A DNA stretch of 64,000 nucleotides, taken from assembly GCF_004379255.2 (NCBI RefSeq), contig NC_056036.1:744001-808000 (forward strand). Reading direction: 5' to 3'. Position 1 is the stretch's first letter. Every line of letters begins with the position of its first letter. Below are positions 37,869 to 48,495 of this stretch, in pieces. The notes below the pieces were generated by a model. It did no database searches. It had not been told where the DNA came from and was given only the letters and a program-made list of their open reading frames with translations. Source of the stretch: Salvia splendens. Its lineage: Eukaryota; Streptophyta; Magnoliopsida; Lamiales; Lamiaceae. The position numbers were made by a program, and so were the translations under genes.

Positions 37869-38760
37869 CACTAGTTATGGTTGTTGCATGGTTATGATAC
37901 GAATACGAATTGCATATTACTAAAATTAATTGATTTGGAAATGACAATAATGGATGAATTCCATACTTTTACTCTTAATTGAGTTGTGTTCGAAGAATTA
38001 AGATTGATGAATCGTTTAATGAGAGTGTGATGGTTTAATGAATCGTGCAAAACACTTTTGTCGATTTCAAGGATAGTTGTCGTTTAAATCACAATTTTAC
38101 GTTGTTTTCTGATTAATTCCGTAGCTTTTAAAATATGAATATGAAATTATAACATTCCAATATTCGCAATTGTCTACTCTGACCAAAAGTGAAACTAATA
38201 CTATGTCAGAATCAAATACTATAAAGCAACAACAAAACGATATTGTTTTGAGCAAGGCGATATCATTCTATATTCAGTGTTAACTATAAAGATGATGATT
38301 TATCTAAATTAAGTGCTTTTATTGGCACATCATATTTAATTGTTTTTACACCAGTTTCACTTTTCATGTAACAATTGCAAAAAATAAAAAAGTTAGTAGG
38401 AGCATGATTTCATAGTTCAGTTTAAAAGGTTATACTATACTATGTAATTGACATGAAGCCAGAAGCAAAATTGTAATTCAAATGATAATAATCAATTGAG
38501 ATGTTAGTAATGAATTATTTGTGGTTGCTTAATTACGTGGATCAAGAATTGTTTAAGAAAAATAGTTTTTCAATTATAAACTCCATGCATTGCATTTGCG
38601 TTTCAAAATATAATGGTCTTTCTGAGTATAGGGACTATATGAAAACTATATTGATTACTTCAAATGTATCACTAAAAAGAAACAAGGAAATGAATGTAAA
38701 GAAAAGGTTTCTTGAAAGTATATCACAATAGTTTTAGCAATATATTAATCTTAAACAATA
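37869..38760. other. Intergenic, no gene recognised
   Basis: AT-rich sequence. The frame at 38501-38731 lacks any known motif. Confidence 0.45.
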
Positions 38761-38771
38761 TTTCATGTCTT

Positions 38772-38872
38772 GTACAGAGCCTTTATCCTAGCGGCAAGGA
38801 GCTTAGACATTATTACATGAGGTTGCGGAGTTCGAGTCCTCTTGACATCAGTTGTAATTTTTTTTTTCTATC
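38772..38872 (+). repeat. tRNA-derived SINE-like sequence
   Basis: TAGCGGCAAGGAGCTTAGAC resembles an RNA polymerase III A box region. AGTTCGAGTCC, about 45 bp later, matches a B box. A T-run follows near 38860. Spacing is right for a tRNA-related SINE head. No target duplication was found. Confidence 0.45.
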
Positions 38873-38929
38873 TATAGTATTATATTAAATTACAAAGTTT
38901 TAACTTTTTCGCAACAGTCCCACATCATG

Positions 38930-39170
38930 TATAAAATGTCTGTCTTTTGGTGATACTCAAAATCCCATCGTCTCACTTAGATCACGAAGTTTCAATTTTT
39001 TTGCTATCGTCCCACATGTACAAAACGACGTCTTTTGGTGATGCTCAAAATGATGTTAGCTTTGCACATGATGGAACAACTTCGAAACGAAGTTTGCTCA
39101 AAAAGTTTCATTTCTTCACAATGTTTACAAAATGATGTCTTTTAGTGAGGCTTAAAACAACGTCATTCCA
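38930..39170 (+). repeat. Three diverged copies of a repeat also present in the kinase gene
   Basis: The core AAAAYGWYGTCTTTTGGTGA followed by TRCTCAAAAT occurs near 38935, 39020 and 39130. It is the same core as the inverted-repeat MITE in kinase intron 5. Confidence 0.65.
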
Positions 39171-39224
39171 TTCATTTTGATACAAATGGAATAATTGTGA
39201 AAAATTGAAACTTAATGATATAGT

Positions 39225-39441
39225 CAGGGCAGACGCAGAGCTCATCACTTGTAAGGGCTATTTTATTTAAAAAATTATTTAAACTATATTCATGTAAAAT
39301 TTAGCTCATGGATAAGGGCTTTTGTATAAAAATTTACATAAAATTGGTATAAATTTAAAAAAATTACAAAGGAAAAATATAAAAAAATCATGTTTATTAA
39401 GGGCTTAATCCCCTAGTCAATTGTACGTGCGTCCGCCCATG
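39225..39441. mobile_element. hAT-type MITE with 8-bp TSD
   Basis: Begins CAGGGCAGACGCAGAGCTCA and ends with inverted CATGGGCGGACGCACGTACA. The perfect 8-bp direct repeat GATATAGT flanks it (39217-39224 and 39442-39449). 217 bp, no coding capacity. Confidence 0.88.
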
Positions 39442-39449
39442 GATATAGT

Positions 39450-40070
39450 AATGTGTTTCAAACCATATGAGACTACTCATAATTTAATCAAATTTCATGA
39501 TTTAAACGGCTAATATCCCTAACCAAATCACACTAAATAATGTTTGTTTATAGGTTTAGACATATTGCCCTTTGAATCCAAGAATCTCAAAACAGAAATG
39601 GACACTTGAACCTATTACATCCATACATACAACCTTAAACTTTAGCTCTCTTTCATTGTCTGTGTTTTATGTATGATGATAGCAAGTTAGCAACGCCTAG
39701 AAAAAGAAGTTCGAAACGTATAGGTTTTCCTTTCACATCAGAACATATAGGTTTTCCTTTTACATCAGAACAGCACAGCACATATGCATACATACCACTA
39801 TTTAAAGCTCCCCAATCTGCAGATAATCTATGAAAAACCAACTCAATATTATGAGGTATTTCATGTTGTCTTAAGCTACTAGGTTTTGTTTTCTTTAACT
39901 GTGTTTTTTGTCTTATGATTTTGTGCTCATATATATCTACATTTATATATAGGTATGCTTTTAAATAACAAACAAGAAACAATTTCATAAAACTATGTAT
40001 CTAGGCCACTCTTCATTATTTCCTATGTTGTTTATGATATGTCGTAGAGTTTATGATACTTTTCACCTTT
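39450..40070. other. Intergenic upstream of the phospholipase gene
   Basis: No gene recognised. A 27-bp tandem duplication with the core TATAGGTTTTCCTTTYACATC lies at about 39717-39771. Confidence 0.5.
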
Positions 40071-40284
40071 CACTACAAAAAGGCGGGATTTACCGACGGA
40101 ATTCGTCTACAGATTTTTCACAATCTCTCTGTTGATAAATACTGACGGCATCATCCCATATTTACGACACAAATTTTAGTGTCCGATATCGGCGAAGGGC
40201 ATTCCTAACGGCCGATGTTCGCTGCTAATCTGTCGGTAACACTGGTTACTGTTCCATTGGTAAAAGCCGTCTTTTTCTGTAGTG
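40071..40284. mobile_element. CACTA (En/Spm)-type MITE in the PLA1 promoter
   Basis: Left end CACTACAAAAAGGCGGG; right end, inverted, CACTACAGAAAAAGACGGC. A 3-bp TTT direct repeat flanks it. Interior subterminal motifs of the ACGGA/CCGAC kind recur. It ends 85 bp before the PLA1 start codon. Confidence 0.88.
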
Positions 40285-40369
40285 TTTAGTGTTTCCCACT
40301 TTCTGAAATATAACAAGTTGAAGAGATTGATTAGGTAAAAGCACAGCCAGCACAGAGGAGAAAGCAGCC

Positions 40370-41643
40370 ATGCCAAGCATTGCAGAGAGATGGAAGGTTC
40401 TAAGCGGTCAAAAGAAATGGGAGGGTCTGCTAGACCCTCTAGACCTCGATCTCCGTCGCTACATAATCCACTACGGCGAGATGGCTCAGGCAACGTACGA
40501 CACGTTCAACTCCGAGCAGGCCTCGAAGTACGCAGGGAGCAGCCGATATGCAAAGGACACCATCTTCACCAGGGTCGGGCTGGACAAGGGGAATCCGTTC
40601 AAGTACCGCGTCACCAAGTATTTCTACGCGACCTCGTCCACCAAGCTGCCCGACGCCTTCATCCTAAAGTCGTGGTCCAGAGAGGCGTGGAGCAAGGAGT
40701 CCAACTGGATCGGGTTTGCAGCCGTGGCCACGGATGAAGGGAAGGCCGCGTTAGGCCGGAGGGACATCGTGATCGCGTGGAGAGGCACTGTCATGACTCT
40801 CGAATGGAGTAATGACTTTGAGTTCGAGCTCGTTTCTGCACCGGATATTTTCGGAGCGAAGAGTGATGTTAAGGTGCATCTTGGTTGGCATTCACTCTAC
40901 ACCTCTGATGATCCAAGATCACCTTTCAATAAAGCCAGTGCTCGAAACCAGGTATACACGAACGATGAATGTTTCTGGTTTTGTACGCGAACTTTTAAAC
41001 TCGCCTCACAAAAACACGAATTTGTCTGTGATTTTAGGTTCTGACTGAGGTGAGGAGACTCGTAGAGCAATACAAGAACGAGGAGATCAGCTTAACGATA
41101 ACCGGACACAGTTTAGGTGCCGCGGTTGGTACCTTGAGCGCAGTCGACATTGTGGCGAATGGATACAACAAGCCTAAGGGCATGCCCAACAAGGTGTGCC
41201 CTGTTACTCTGTTCGCCTTTGCCAGCCCTCGCGTAGGAGACGACAAGTTCAAGAAATTTTTCTCGACCTTGCAGAATCTCTACGTCCTGCGCATGAGGAA
41301 CGCAACGGATGTCGTCCTGACCTACCCGATGATAGGGTACTCAGAGGTCGGGGAGGAACTGAGGATTGACACTAGTAAGTCTAACTACCTGAAGAAACCC
41401 GGGACTGTGAAGACTATTCACGCCTTGGAATCGTACCTGCATGGAGTTGCCGGGACGCACGGGAGTAAAGGGCCTTTCAAGCTCGAGGTCAAGAGAGACA
41501 TTTCTTTGGTTAATAAGCATCTGGATTGCTTGAAAGATGACTACTGTGTTCCTGATGCATGGTGGTGTGACAAACACAAAGGGATGGTGCAGTTGGAAGA
41601 TGGTGCTTGGGAATTGAGGGATCATGAGAAAGATGATTTCTGA
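40370..41643 (+). CDS. Class II phospholipase A1 (DSEL/PLA1-II gamma-like)
   Basis: Lipase-3 family enzyme that removes the sn-1 acyl chain from phospho- or galactolipids or acylglycerols. Class II members lack a transit peptide and act in the cytosol. Two exons, 40370-40951 and 41038-41643, give 395 aa. The start [13 protein letters not shown], then [20 protein letters not shown] and [13 protein letters not shown], is typical of class II. The block [20 protein letters not shown] then [10 protein letters not shown] precedes the nucleophile elbow GHSLG (residues 217-221) with the catalytic Ser. The Asp is probably in NATDVV, and the His in the segment after HALESYLHG. Length matches the family. 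The gene is intact. Confidence 0.93.
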
Positions 41644-41864
41644 GTGTGGTTATTATACATACAAATAAGACTTGATTATGTTTGGAGGGTTAAATCCAAA
41701 ATATTAGTAATAAAACAATGAGACAGAATAAAAATCAGAGAGATAGAACCTTTATCTAAGTGAAAAGGATCAAGAATATGATAATCAGTATAAACAAATG
41801 TATGTTTTCTTTCTATTATGAAGCTAATCTTCTTGGAATGTTCATGAGCTCTCACCTCTAAGTG

Positions 41865-43391
41865 CTACTGTTTAATTTGTAGGGAAGCCTCGACACGTTC
41901 GATGAGCTGGTCTGCGCCCATTGCACCCTCCTGAACGTCGAATTCATCAAAAAAAAAGTTCAGTAGAAATGATAAACAGTTAATAAAGTAGTAGTAACAA
42001 ATTTGAACCTTATATCAACAATCACAGTGACAATAATGCAGACTTATTTCATCTAAGAAGCTTCATGTCCTCGATCTTTACATACATGACAGATGACAGT
42101 TAATGCACGAGAATGAACAGAATGTAAAACGATCAAGATGAGCCATTTGATCTTCGGATTGTGCCTCTCATGAATCAACTATCAAAACCTTTTAGCCAGC
42201 TTAACTAGATTAACCTTTGACCGTTTTGTATATTATGTCGTTTTTGTACATCCGAAACAAGAAATCATCATGACACCTCTCAAAAACGCATCCTAAACGA
42301 TAATATCCAAACTAGTTTGCGTGCAATCACTGAAAGAAGAGTTTTGGAACAAAATGATTACTTACAAAGCGATCAAATGGTTTCCCATCCTTGAACAAGA
42401 CGAACGTAGGCAACGCCTGTATCTGATACTTGTCAGCAATGGCGGGATATTTCTCTGTGTCGATTTTCACAACTTGGATCTTATCTATCAACGAAGCACT
42501 GACTTGTTCCAGCACAGGAACCATGAACTGGCAAGGACCACACCTAGTAAAAAGGCAAAAACACAATCAGTTTCCACTTACATAGTGCTGAAATTTCTTG
42601 CAACTATGACCTCAAAAACTGCAACTGTTATTCAAAAAGTCATAAGGATTAATTCTACCAACAAAAGCAAAGAAAAGAAGAAGAAGAAATTGCATTACCA
42701 AGTAGCATAGAAGTCCACCAGTACAGGTTTATCAGATTTTTCCAACAACTCATCAAATGTCGAAAACGTCTGGTTCTTCGATGCAACCTGAAGAACACCG
42801 GTCATACTTGTTAACCAAAGAAAACGCATAAGCTCTTCTTCAACATCAAAATCTGAGATAGATACAACACAACTCACACAATTCCATGAAAAGAGGCAGT
42901 TTATCTATGCATACAGACCTTCATCTATTTCAATAGTGTATTTTCGAGTAATTCGATTGAAAGTATAAACACCAATAAAATCAAATCAGTTTCGACTAAA
43001 CCTAAGCAGCTCTGTTACATCAAATTCTACTGCTCATTTTCCAATTAAAAGCATAAAAACAGAAATTAGCAGCAAGAACAAGAGCAAGCCTTCAAATTTC
43101 TCAAAATTCACAATTTTCAATATTAGTGCTCCATCACTACCATATCGACATTTTTGCACACATTCCCCAGAAATTAACAAGCTTCATCACAATCTTCGTA
43201 ATTTCAAGATGTGTAGTTACCAGACCAAATGTACGACGTCGCAGACGAGATTTAACGTGCTGGCTCCGAAAATTTCGGAACTCCGACGGGAGCTGAAGAG
43301 AAGAAAAGTGTGAGAGCTTCAATTTTGATGAAGAAGAGGGACATGGCCGGACTGTGGTTGTGGTGATTGCTGCCGATAAAGATAACGCCAT
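41865..43391 (-). CDS. TRXY: Thioredoxin Y, chloroplastic
   Basis: Plastid thioredoxin that reduces peroxiredoxins and methionine sulfoxide reductases. Four exons on the minus strand (43391-43221, 42787-42699, 42543-42366, 41930-41865) give 167 aa. Residues 1-57 are Ser/Arg-rich, a likely transit peptide. The redox site WCGPC (87-91) is split over the exon 2/3 junction. KIQVVKIDTEKYPAIADKYQ and ALPTFVLFKDGKPFDRF match the Y subfamily. The last exon, EGAMGADQLIERVEASLQIKQ, completes the final helix. The gene is intact, but a Copia element now sits 107 bp upstream of its start codon. Confidence 0.94.
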
Positions 43392-43498
43392 TTTTTGGGA
43401 GAGAAAAGGGGTGACGAGTTTGGAGAGGATAAATTTTTGTAAGTATTCAAATAAAACGTTATTTTTTATGGTAATTAATCAATTGTTCAGTGTGTTTC

Positions 43499-43907
43499 TG
43501 TTGGTAGATTGTGATAGCTTCGGTTTTGAGCTCGGTGATGGTGTTCGGTGTCAGAGCTCGGTGTTACGAGCTTAATCGAGTTCGGTGTTAGAGTTCGGTA
43601 GTTCGGCACCAAGTTCGGTAGCTCGGCAGCTCCGTGGTCTGGAGAGAACGATCAAAACATGAAGAAGAGTTCGGCTGTTATAACAACTCGTTTCAACAGC
43701 CGTTGGATGTACTTAGTTAGTCATGTTTAATCCTGACCGTTAGATGGAAAATAGCCGTTAGTTAGTTTTGAGCTTTTAATAGTTTGTTATTCTGCTTTAT
43801 TCAGTAATTTTTTTCATCTTCCGTTTCTGGTGAATAAAATTCTCTTTCGATTTCCAAGTCTTGTTTTTCCTCTCCCAACATTCGACAATCTGTAGCTAGG
43901 ATTGACA
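43499..43907 (+). repeat. 5' LTR of the Copia element
   Basis: 409 bp, TGTTGGTAGATT...GGATTGACA. It contains many GAGTTCGGT-type short repeats and AATAAA near 43834. Compared with the right LTR it lacks a 26-bp segment and one T, and differs by one substitution (near 43729). Confidence 0.95.
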
Positions 43908-43971
43908 ATTGGCGCCGTCTGTGGGAAAGAGGTGAAAGGAGGTTGGTTTGCGGACGATTCAAACGATCTCG

Positions 43972-46900
43972 ATGGCGACAAGGCTTGAGGCTGAGAAATT
44001 CACAGGCAAGAATGATTACGGTCTGTGGAAGATGAAAATGAAAGCGATTCTGATCGATCGTGGTTTGGCGGCGGTTTTGGCTCCGGTAGATAAGGAGAAT
44101 GCGCCAGTTCTTGATGAGAAAGCACAGGCGAAGTTCGATGAAATGATACAGCGAGCTCACAGTGCGGTTATTCTTTGTCTCAGTGATAAAGTTCTGAGGG
44201 AGGTTCAAGAAGCGACCACGGCGGTTGAGGTGCTAGCGAAGTTAGATGAGGTCTATTTGGCAAAATCCCTGGCCAATAGGCTCTATATGAAGAAGAGACT
44301 GTATTCGTACAGTTTTGTAGCCGAAAAATCGATCGTCGAACAATTGGAAGATTTTAATAAGATCATTGATGATCTTGGGTCCGTGGATGTGAAGATCACG
44401 GATGAAGACAAGGCTATACTGGTCTTGAATGCGTTGCCAAGTTCGTATGATCAGCTAAGCGATGCAATAATCTACGGCAGAGATAAGCCAATCACATATG
44501 CCGAGGTTCATGCTGCGTTGATGGCGAAAGAGATGCTGCGATTGACAGGTGGGAAGGCATTGGAGACACAGGCTGAGAGTCTCAATGTCAAGAAATTCAA
44601 GAATAAGAGTTTCAAGAAAAACCAATATAATGAGTTTAAGCCTTCAAGCTCGGAGGGGAAAGAAACTCGGTCCTGCCACTGGTGCAAGAAACCAGGGCAC
44701 CTCAAAAAGGACTGCTTCGTGTGGAAGAAAAAGCAAGCGGCTGAGGGAGGAAAAGCTGTCAACACAGCAGAATATTGCGAAGAGGATGAAGTTTCTGTTG
44801 CTTTGAATGTGATGGAGGAAAAGGGAAAGGAATCTTGGATAATGGATTCAGGGTGTAGCTTCCACATGAGCCCGAATCTGGACTGGTTCGAAGACATTAA
44901 AGAGTCAACAGGAACTGTCATTCTAGGCAACAACCAAGTGTGCTTGATAAAAGGCATAGGTACCATCAAGTTGAAGATGGAGAATGGGTGTATGGTGACT
45001 CTGAGTGATGTTAGGTATATTCCTGATGTTAAAAGGAATCTAATATCCTTAGGCTCTCTTGAAAGAAAGGGATGCAGATTTGTCTCTGAAGGTGGGCAGA
45101 TGGTTGTTAGTAAGGCAGGAAGATCTATCTTGAAGGCAACTAGAAAAGGCAGTCTATATTACATGATGGCTGCTGTTCAGAGAAGAGACTCAGGGCATGC
45201 ACACAATGTGGTTGGTGATTCTTTGAGTCTGTGGCATACCAGATTGGGGCACCCAGCAATTGGTAGTATAAAGGAACTGGTCAAGAAGGGTGTATTGCAA
45301 TGCTCAGATCAGACTGATACAACTCAATGTGAGGAGTGTGTGTTAGGGAAAGCCAAGAAGTTGCCATATCCCAACAGCACACATTCTTCAACAATGCCTC
45401 TAGATTATGCCCATAGTGATCTTTGGGGGCCTGCACAGGAGAATTCAATTGGAGGTGGCAGATACTACATGAGCATCATAGATGATTTCAGTAGAAAGGT
45501 CTGGATTTACATATTGAAGCAGAAGTCAGAGGCTTTCAGCTGTTTCAAAACATGGTGCAGTGAGGTTGAGGCAGAGAAAAGGCTGAGTTTGAAATGCTTG
45601 AGGACAGATAACGGGTTGGAGTTTCTGTCCAAAGAGTTTGATGAGTTTTGCAAATCAAAAGGCATCAAAAGACACAAAACAGTTCCATTAAATCCGCAAC
45701 AAAATGGAGTGGCCGAGAGGGTAAACCGCACTATCCTTGAGAGAGTTAGATGCATGATCTTGGCTGCTGGGATGAAGAAGCGGTTCTGGGCAGAGGCTGC
45801 ATCCACAGCTGTTAAACTGATCAATAAATGTCCTTCTTCCAGCATTGGAGGGGACACACCAGATTTCAGATGGTATGGGAAGCATAGTGGCTATGATGGC
45901 TTGAGGACTTTCGGTTGTAAAGCTTTTGCTCATGTGAAACAAGGTAAATTGGAAGCAAGGGCCCTAAAATGTGTTATGATTGGATACCAATCGGGTGTGA
46001 AGGGCTATCGGTTGTGGTGTGTGGAGCCAGGAAATGAAAGAGTTGTGATAAGTAGGGATGTAACTTTCTGGGAAGGTGAGCTGCCTTTTAAGAAAAATTC
46101 AGAGACTGCAGTAGATAGTTCTGGATTTGAGGTGGAGATTGGGGGAGTTCAACAGGAGCAGCAGGATGAAGATGAAAGAGAATCTGAGTTTCCTGATGCC
46201 TCTGATCTTGGACAACCAACTCAGGCGGCAGCAACACCAAATGAGCCAGGAAGCTATAAGCTGGTTAGAGACCGAGGTAAAAGGATCAGAAAGCCACCAG
46301 AGAGATACTCTGATGCTGAGTTCCTGTTTTATGCATTACTAGTAGCTGAGGAAATAGAGTTCTCAGAGCCAAGCACTTATGAAGAGGCTATGGACAGTAA
46401 AGATGCAGAAAAATGGATGCAAGCCATGATTGAGGAGATTGATTCACTGCTTAGAAATGGGACTTGGGTGCTGGTGGAAAGGCCCAATGGTAGAAGGGTA
46501 GTGAGTTGCAAATGGATTTTCAAACAGAAGCTGGAAGGAGCTGATGGTAAAAGTGTCAGATTTAAAGCAAGGTTGGTTGCTAGGGGTTTCACACAAGAAC
46601 ATGGTATTGACTATGATGAAGTGTTTTCACCTGTTGTGAAACACACTAGTATCAGAATCTTGTTGGCTATTGTTGCAAGAAGAGATTGGGAGCTTGAACA
46701 ACTTGATGTCAAGACAGCCTTCTTGCATGGAGACTTGAAAGAAACCATCTATATGGCACAACCAAAAGGCTTTGAGAGGCCAGGTGATGAGGGAAAGGTG
46801 TGCTTGTTGAAAAGGAGCATATATGGTCTGAAACAAGCAAGTAGGCAGTGGCATAAGAAGTTTGATGATCACATGGTTAAGAGTGGTTTTCTGAAATCAA

Positions 46901-47952
46901 GCTATGATGAGTGTGTCTACATTAAGAGTGTAGGTGGAGCTGCTGTGGCATACTTACTCTTATATGTGGATGATATGCTCTTGGCTGGAGCAAGTTTGAA
47001 AGAAATTCAGAAAGTTAAGGCTGATCTCAGTAATGCTTTTGAGATGAAGGATTTAGGCTCTGCAAAACGAATTCTGGGTATGTCTATTTTCAGAGATAGA
47101 AAGAAGAGAGAGATTGTGTTGTCTCAAACTGATTATGTGCAGAGAATACTCAAGAGGTTCCAGATGAGTAACATCAAGGAAGTCTCAGTTCCTATGAGCC
47201 AACAATATAAATTGTCTGCAGACCAGAAACCAAAATGTAAGGCTGAGGAAGATGAGATGAGACAGATCCCTTATGCTAGCATCATTGGTAGCATCATGTA
47301 TGCTATGATTAGCACAAGGCCGGATGTGGCACAAGCTATTTCAGTAACAAGTAGATATATGTCCAACCATGGTAAGGAGCATTGGGCTGCACTGAAGTGG
47401 TTGATGAGATACTTGAAAGGAGCATCGGATGTTGGTATTCTGTTCAAGGGAGGAGAAGACCATGAAGGGGATGCTTTGGTTGGCTGGTGTGACTCTGATT
47501 TTGCTGGTAACTTAGACACCAGGAGATCTCAGTCTGGGTTCCTATTTACTTTGTATGGATCCGTCATCAGCTGGAAAAGCAGCTTGCAGGGAGTGGTTGC
47601 ATTATCAACCACAGAGGCTGAGTTCATGGCTATGACATCTGCTGTGAAAGAAAGCAAGTGGCTAAAGGGGATTTTGGAGGATTTTGGTGTAAAGCAATGT
47701 AGTGTGAGCATTGGTTGTGACAACAACAGTGCATTGAGCTTGGCTAAGCATCAAGTATATCACGAGAGGAGTAAGCACATAGACGTGAGGTTGCACTTCA
47801 TTAGGGAGGAGATTGAAAGAGGCAATGTGAAAGTCTTCAAAGTTCACACTTCAGAAAACCCGGCAGATATGTTGACTAAGCCATTACCTAAGGAAAAGTT
47901 TCTGCTATGTTTGAAACTGGTGGGACTGGAAAGGAGGAGTTCTGGTTGGTGA
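43972..47952 (+). CDS. Copia gag-pol polyprotein
   Basis: A single uninterrupted frame of 1326 codons from ATG 43972. The frame is open 8 codons further upstream, but only from a TTG. Order of domains is gag (with KFTGKNDYGLWKMKMKAIL), zinc knuckle CHWCKKPGHLKKDC (about 234), protease DSGCSFHM (about 291), the GAG-pre-integrase segment LWHTRLGH (about 420), integrase with the HSDLWG, RTDNG and QNGVAER catalytic blocks (about 480-580), reverse transcriptase with YVDDM (about 997), and RNase H with STTEAE (about 1213). Protease-integrase-RT-RNase H order defines Copia. Overall composition resembles Tnt1/Tork-type elements, but clade assignment is tentative. All catalytic motifs are intact, so it is potentially autonomous. 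Confidence 0.96.
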   Translation: MATRLEAEKFTGKNDYGLWKMKMKAILIDRGLAAVLAPVDKENAPVLDEKAQAKFDEMIQRAHSAVILCLSDKVLREVQEATTAVEVLAKLDEVYLAKSLANRLYMKKRLYSYSFVAEKSIVEQLEDFNKIIDDLGSVDVKITDEDKAILVLNALPSSYDQLSDAIIYGRDKPITYAEVHAALMAKEMLRLTGGKALETQAESLNVKKFKNKSFKKNQYNEFKPSSSEGKETRSCHWCKKPGHLKKDCFVWKKKQAAEGGKAVNTAEYCEEDEVSVALNVMEEKGKESWIMDSGCSFHMSPNLDWFEDIKESTGTVILGNNQVCLIKGIGTIKLKMENGCMVTLSDVRYIPDVKRNLISLGSLERKGCRFVSEGGQMVVSKAGRSILKATRKGSLYYMMAAVQRRDSGHAHNVVGDSLSLWHTRLGHPAIGSIKELVKKGVLQCSDQTDTTQCEECVLGKAKKLPYPNSTHSSTMPLDYAHSDLWGPAQENSIGGGRYYMSIIDDFSRKVWIYILKQKSEAFSCFKTWCSEVEAEKRLSLKCLRTDNGLEFLSKEFDEFCKSKGIKRHKTVPLNPQQNGVAERVNRTILERVRCMILAAGMKKRFWAEAASTAVKLINKCPSSSIGGDTPDFRWYGKHSGYDGLRTFGCKAFAHVKQGKLEARALKCVMIGYQSGVKGYRLWCVEPGNERVVISRDVTFWEGELPFKKNSETAVDSSGFEVEIGGVQQEQQDEDERESEFPDASDLGQPTQAAATPNEPGSYKLVRDRGKRIRKPPERYSDAEFLFYALLVAEEIEFSEPSTYEEAMDSKDAEKWMQAMIEEIDSLLRNGTWVLVERPNGRRVVSCKWIFKQKLEGADGKSVRFKARLVARGFTQEHGIDYDEVFSPVVKHTSIRILLAIVARRDWELEQLDVKTAFLHGDLKETIYMAQPKGFERPGDEGKVCLLKRSIYGLKQASRQWHKKFDDHMVKSGFLKSSYDECVYIKSVGGAAVAYLLLYVDDMLLAGASLKEIQKVKADLSNAFEMKDLGSAKRILGMSIFRDRKKREIVLSQTDYVQRILKRFQMSNIKEVSVPMSQQYKLSADQKPKCKAEEDEMRQIPYASIIGSIMYAMISTRPDVAQAISVTSRYMSNHGKEHWAALKWLMRYLKGASDVGILFKGGEDHEGDALVGWCDSDFAGNLDTRRSQSGFLFTLYGSVISWKSSLQGVVALSTTEAEFMAMTSAVKESKWLKGILEDFGVKQCSVSIGCDNNSALSLAKHQVYHERSKHIDVRLHFIREEIERGNVKVFKVHTSENPADMLTKPLPKEKFLLCLKLVGLERRSSGW

Positions 47953-47974
47953 CTCCGCTATCACAGGTGGAGTT

Positions 47975-48410
47975 TGTTGGTAGATTGTGATAGCTTCGGT
48001 TTTGAGCTCGGCTGTTGAGTTCGGTTTTTGAGCTCGGTGATGGTGTTCGGTGTCAGAGCTCGGTGTTACGAGCTTAATCGAGTTCGGTGTTAGAGTTCGG
48101 TAGTTCGGCACCAAGTTCGGTAGCTCGGCAGCTCCGTGGTCTGGAGAGAACGATCAAAACATGAAGAAGAGTTCGGCTGTTATAACAACTCGTTTCAACA
48201 GCCGTTGGATGTACTTAGTTAGTCATATTTAATCCTGACCGTTAGATGGAAAATAGCCGTTAGTTAGTTTTGAGCTTTTAATAGTTTGTTATTCTGCTTT
48301 ATTCAGTAATTTTTTTTCATCTTCCGTTTCTGGTGAATAAAATTCTCTTTCGATTTCCAAGTCTTGTTTTTCCTCTCCCAACATTCGACAATCTGTAGCT
48401 AGGATTGACA
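47975..48410 (+). repeat. 3' LTR of the Copia element
   Basis: 436 bp. Identical to the left LTR apart from a 26-bp insertion (copying GAGTTCGG/GAGCTCGG repeats), one extra T and one substitution. It ends 85 bp before the bZIP start codon in the same orientation, so its promoter could read into that gene. Confidence 0.95.
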
Positions 48411-48495
48411 GTTTCTTTTTGTCGTTTTCAAAAACGATTGCAACTTCGCAAGCATAAAAGTTTCAGCAAAAATCAATTCATCGTCTGATTGAGCC

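Larger units (their letters stand above)
43499..48410 (+). mobile_element. Complete Ty1/Copia LTR retrotransposon
   Basis: 4912 bp with two LTRs, TG...CA ends and a perfect 5-bp target duplication GTTTC (43494-43498 and 48411-48415). The primer-binding region TTGGCGCCGTCTGTGGG follows two bases after the left LTR; its first part matches the ACGGCGCCA end of tRNA-Asp. A purine-rich tract (AGGTGGAG) precedes the right LTR. Near-identical LTRs mean recent insertion. It lies between divergent thioredoxin Y and bZIP genes, in the same direction as the bZIP. Confidence 0.97.

Noticed and set aside
38915..38935. GTCCCACATCATG similar to the plant snRNA upstream element
   Set aside because: It lies within a repeat that recurs nearby, and no snRNA-like body or correctly spaced TATA follows.
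38930..39170. Regularly spaced repeats that might suggest a CRISPR-like array
   Set aside because: Plant nuclear context, diverged copies and unequal spacing; it belongs to an eukaryotic repeat family.
44508..47847. Several minus-strand frames inside the Copia element
   Set aside because: Shadows of the gag-pol frame.
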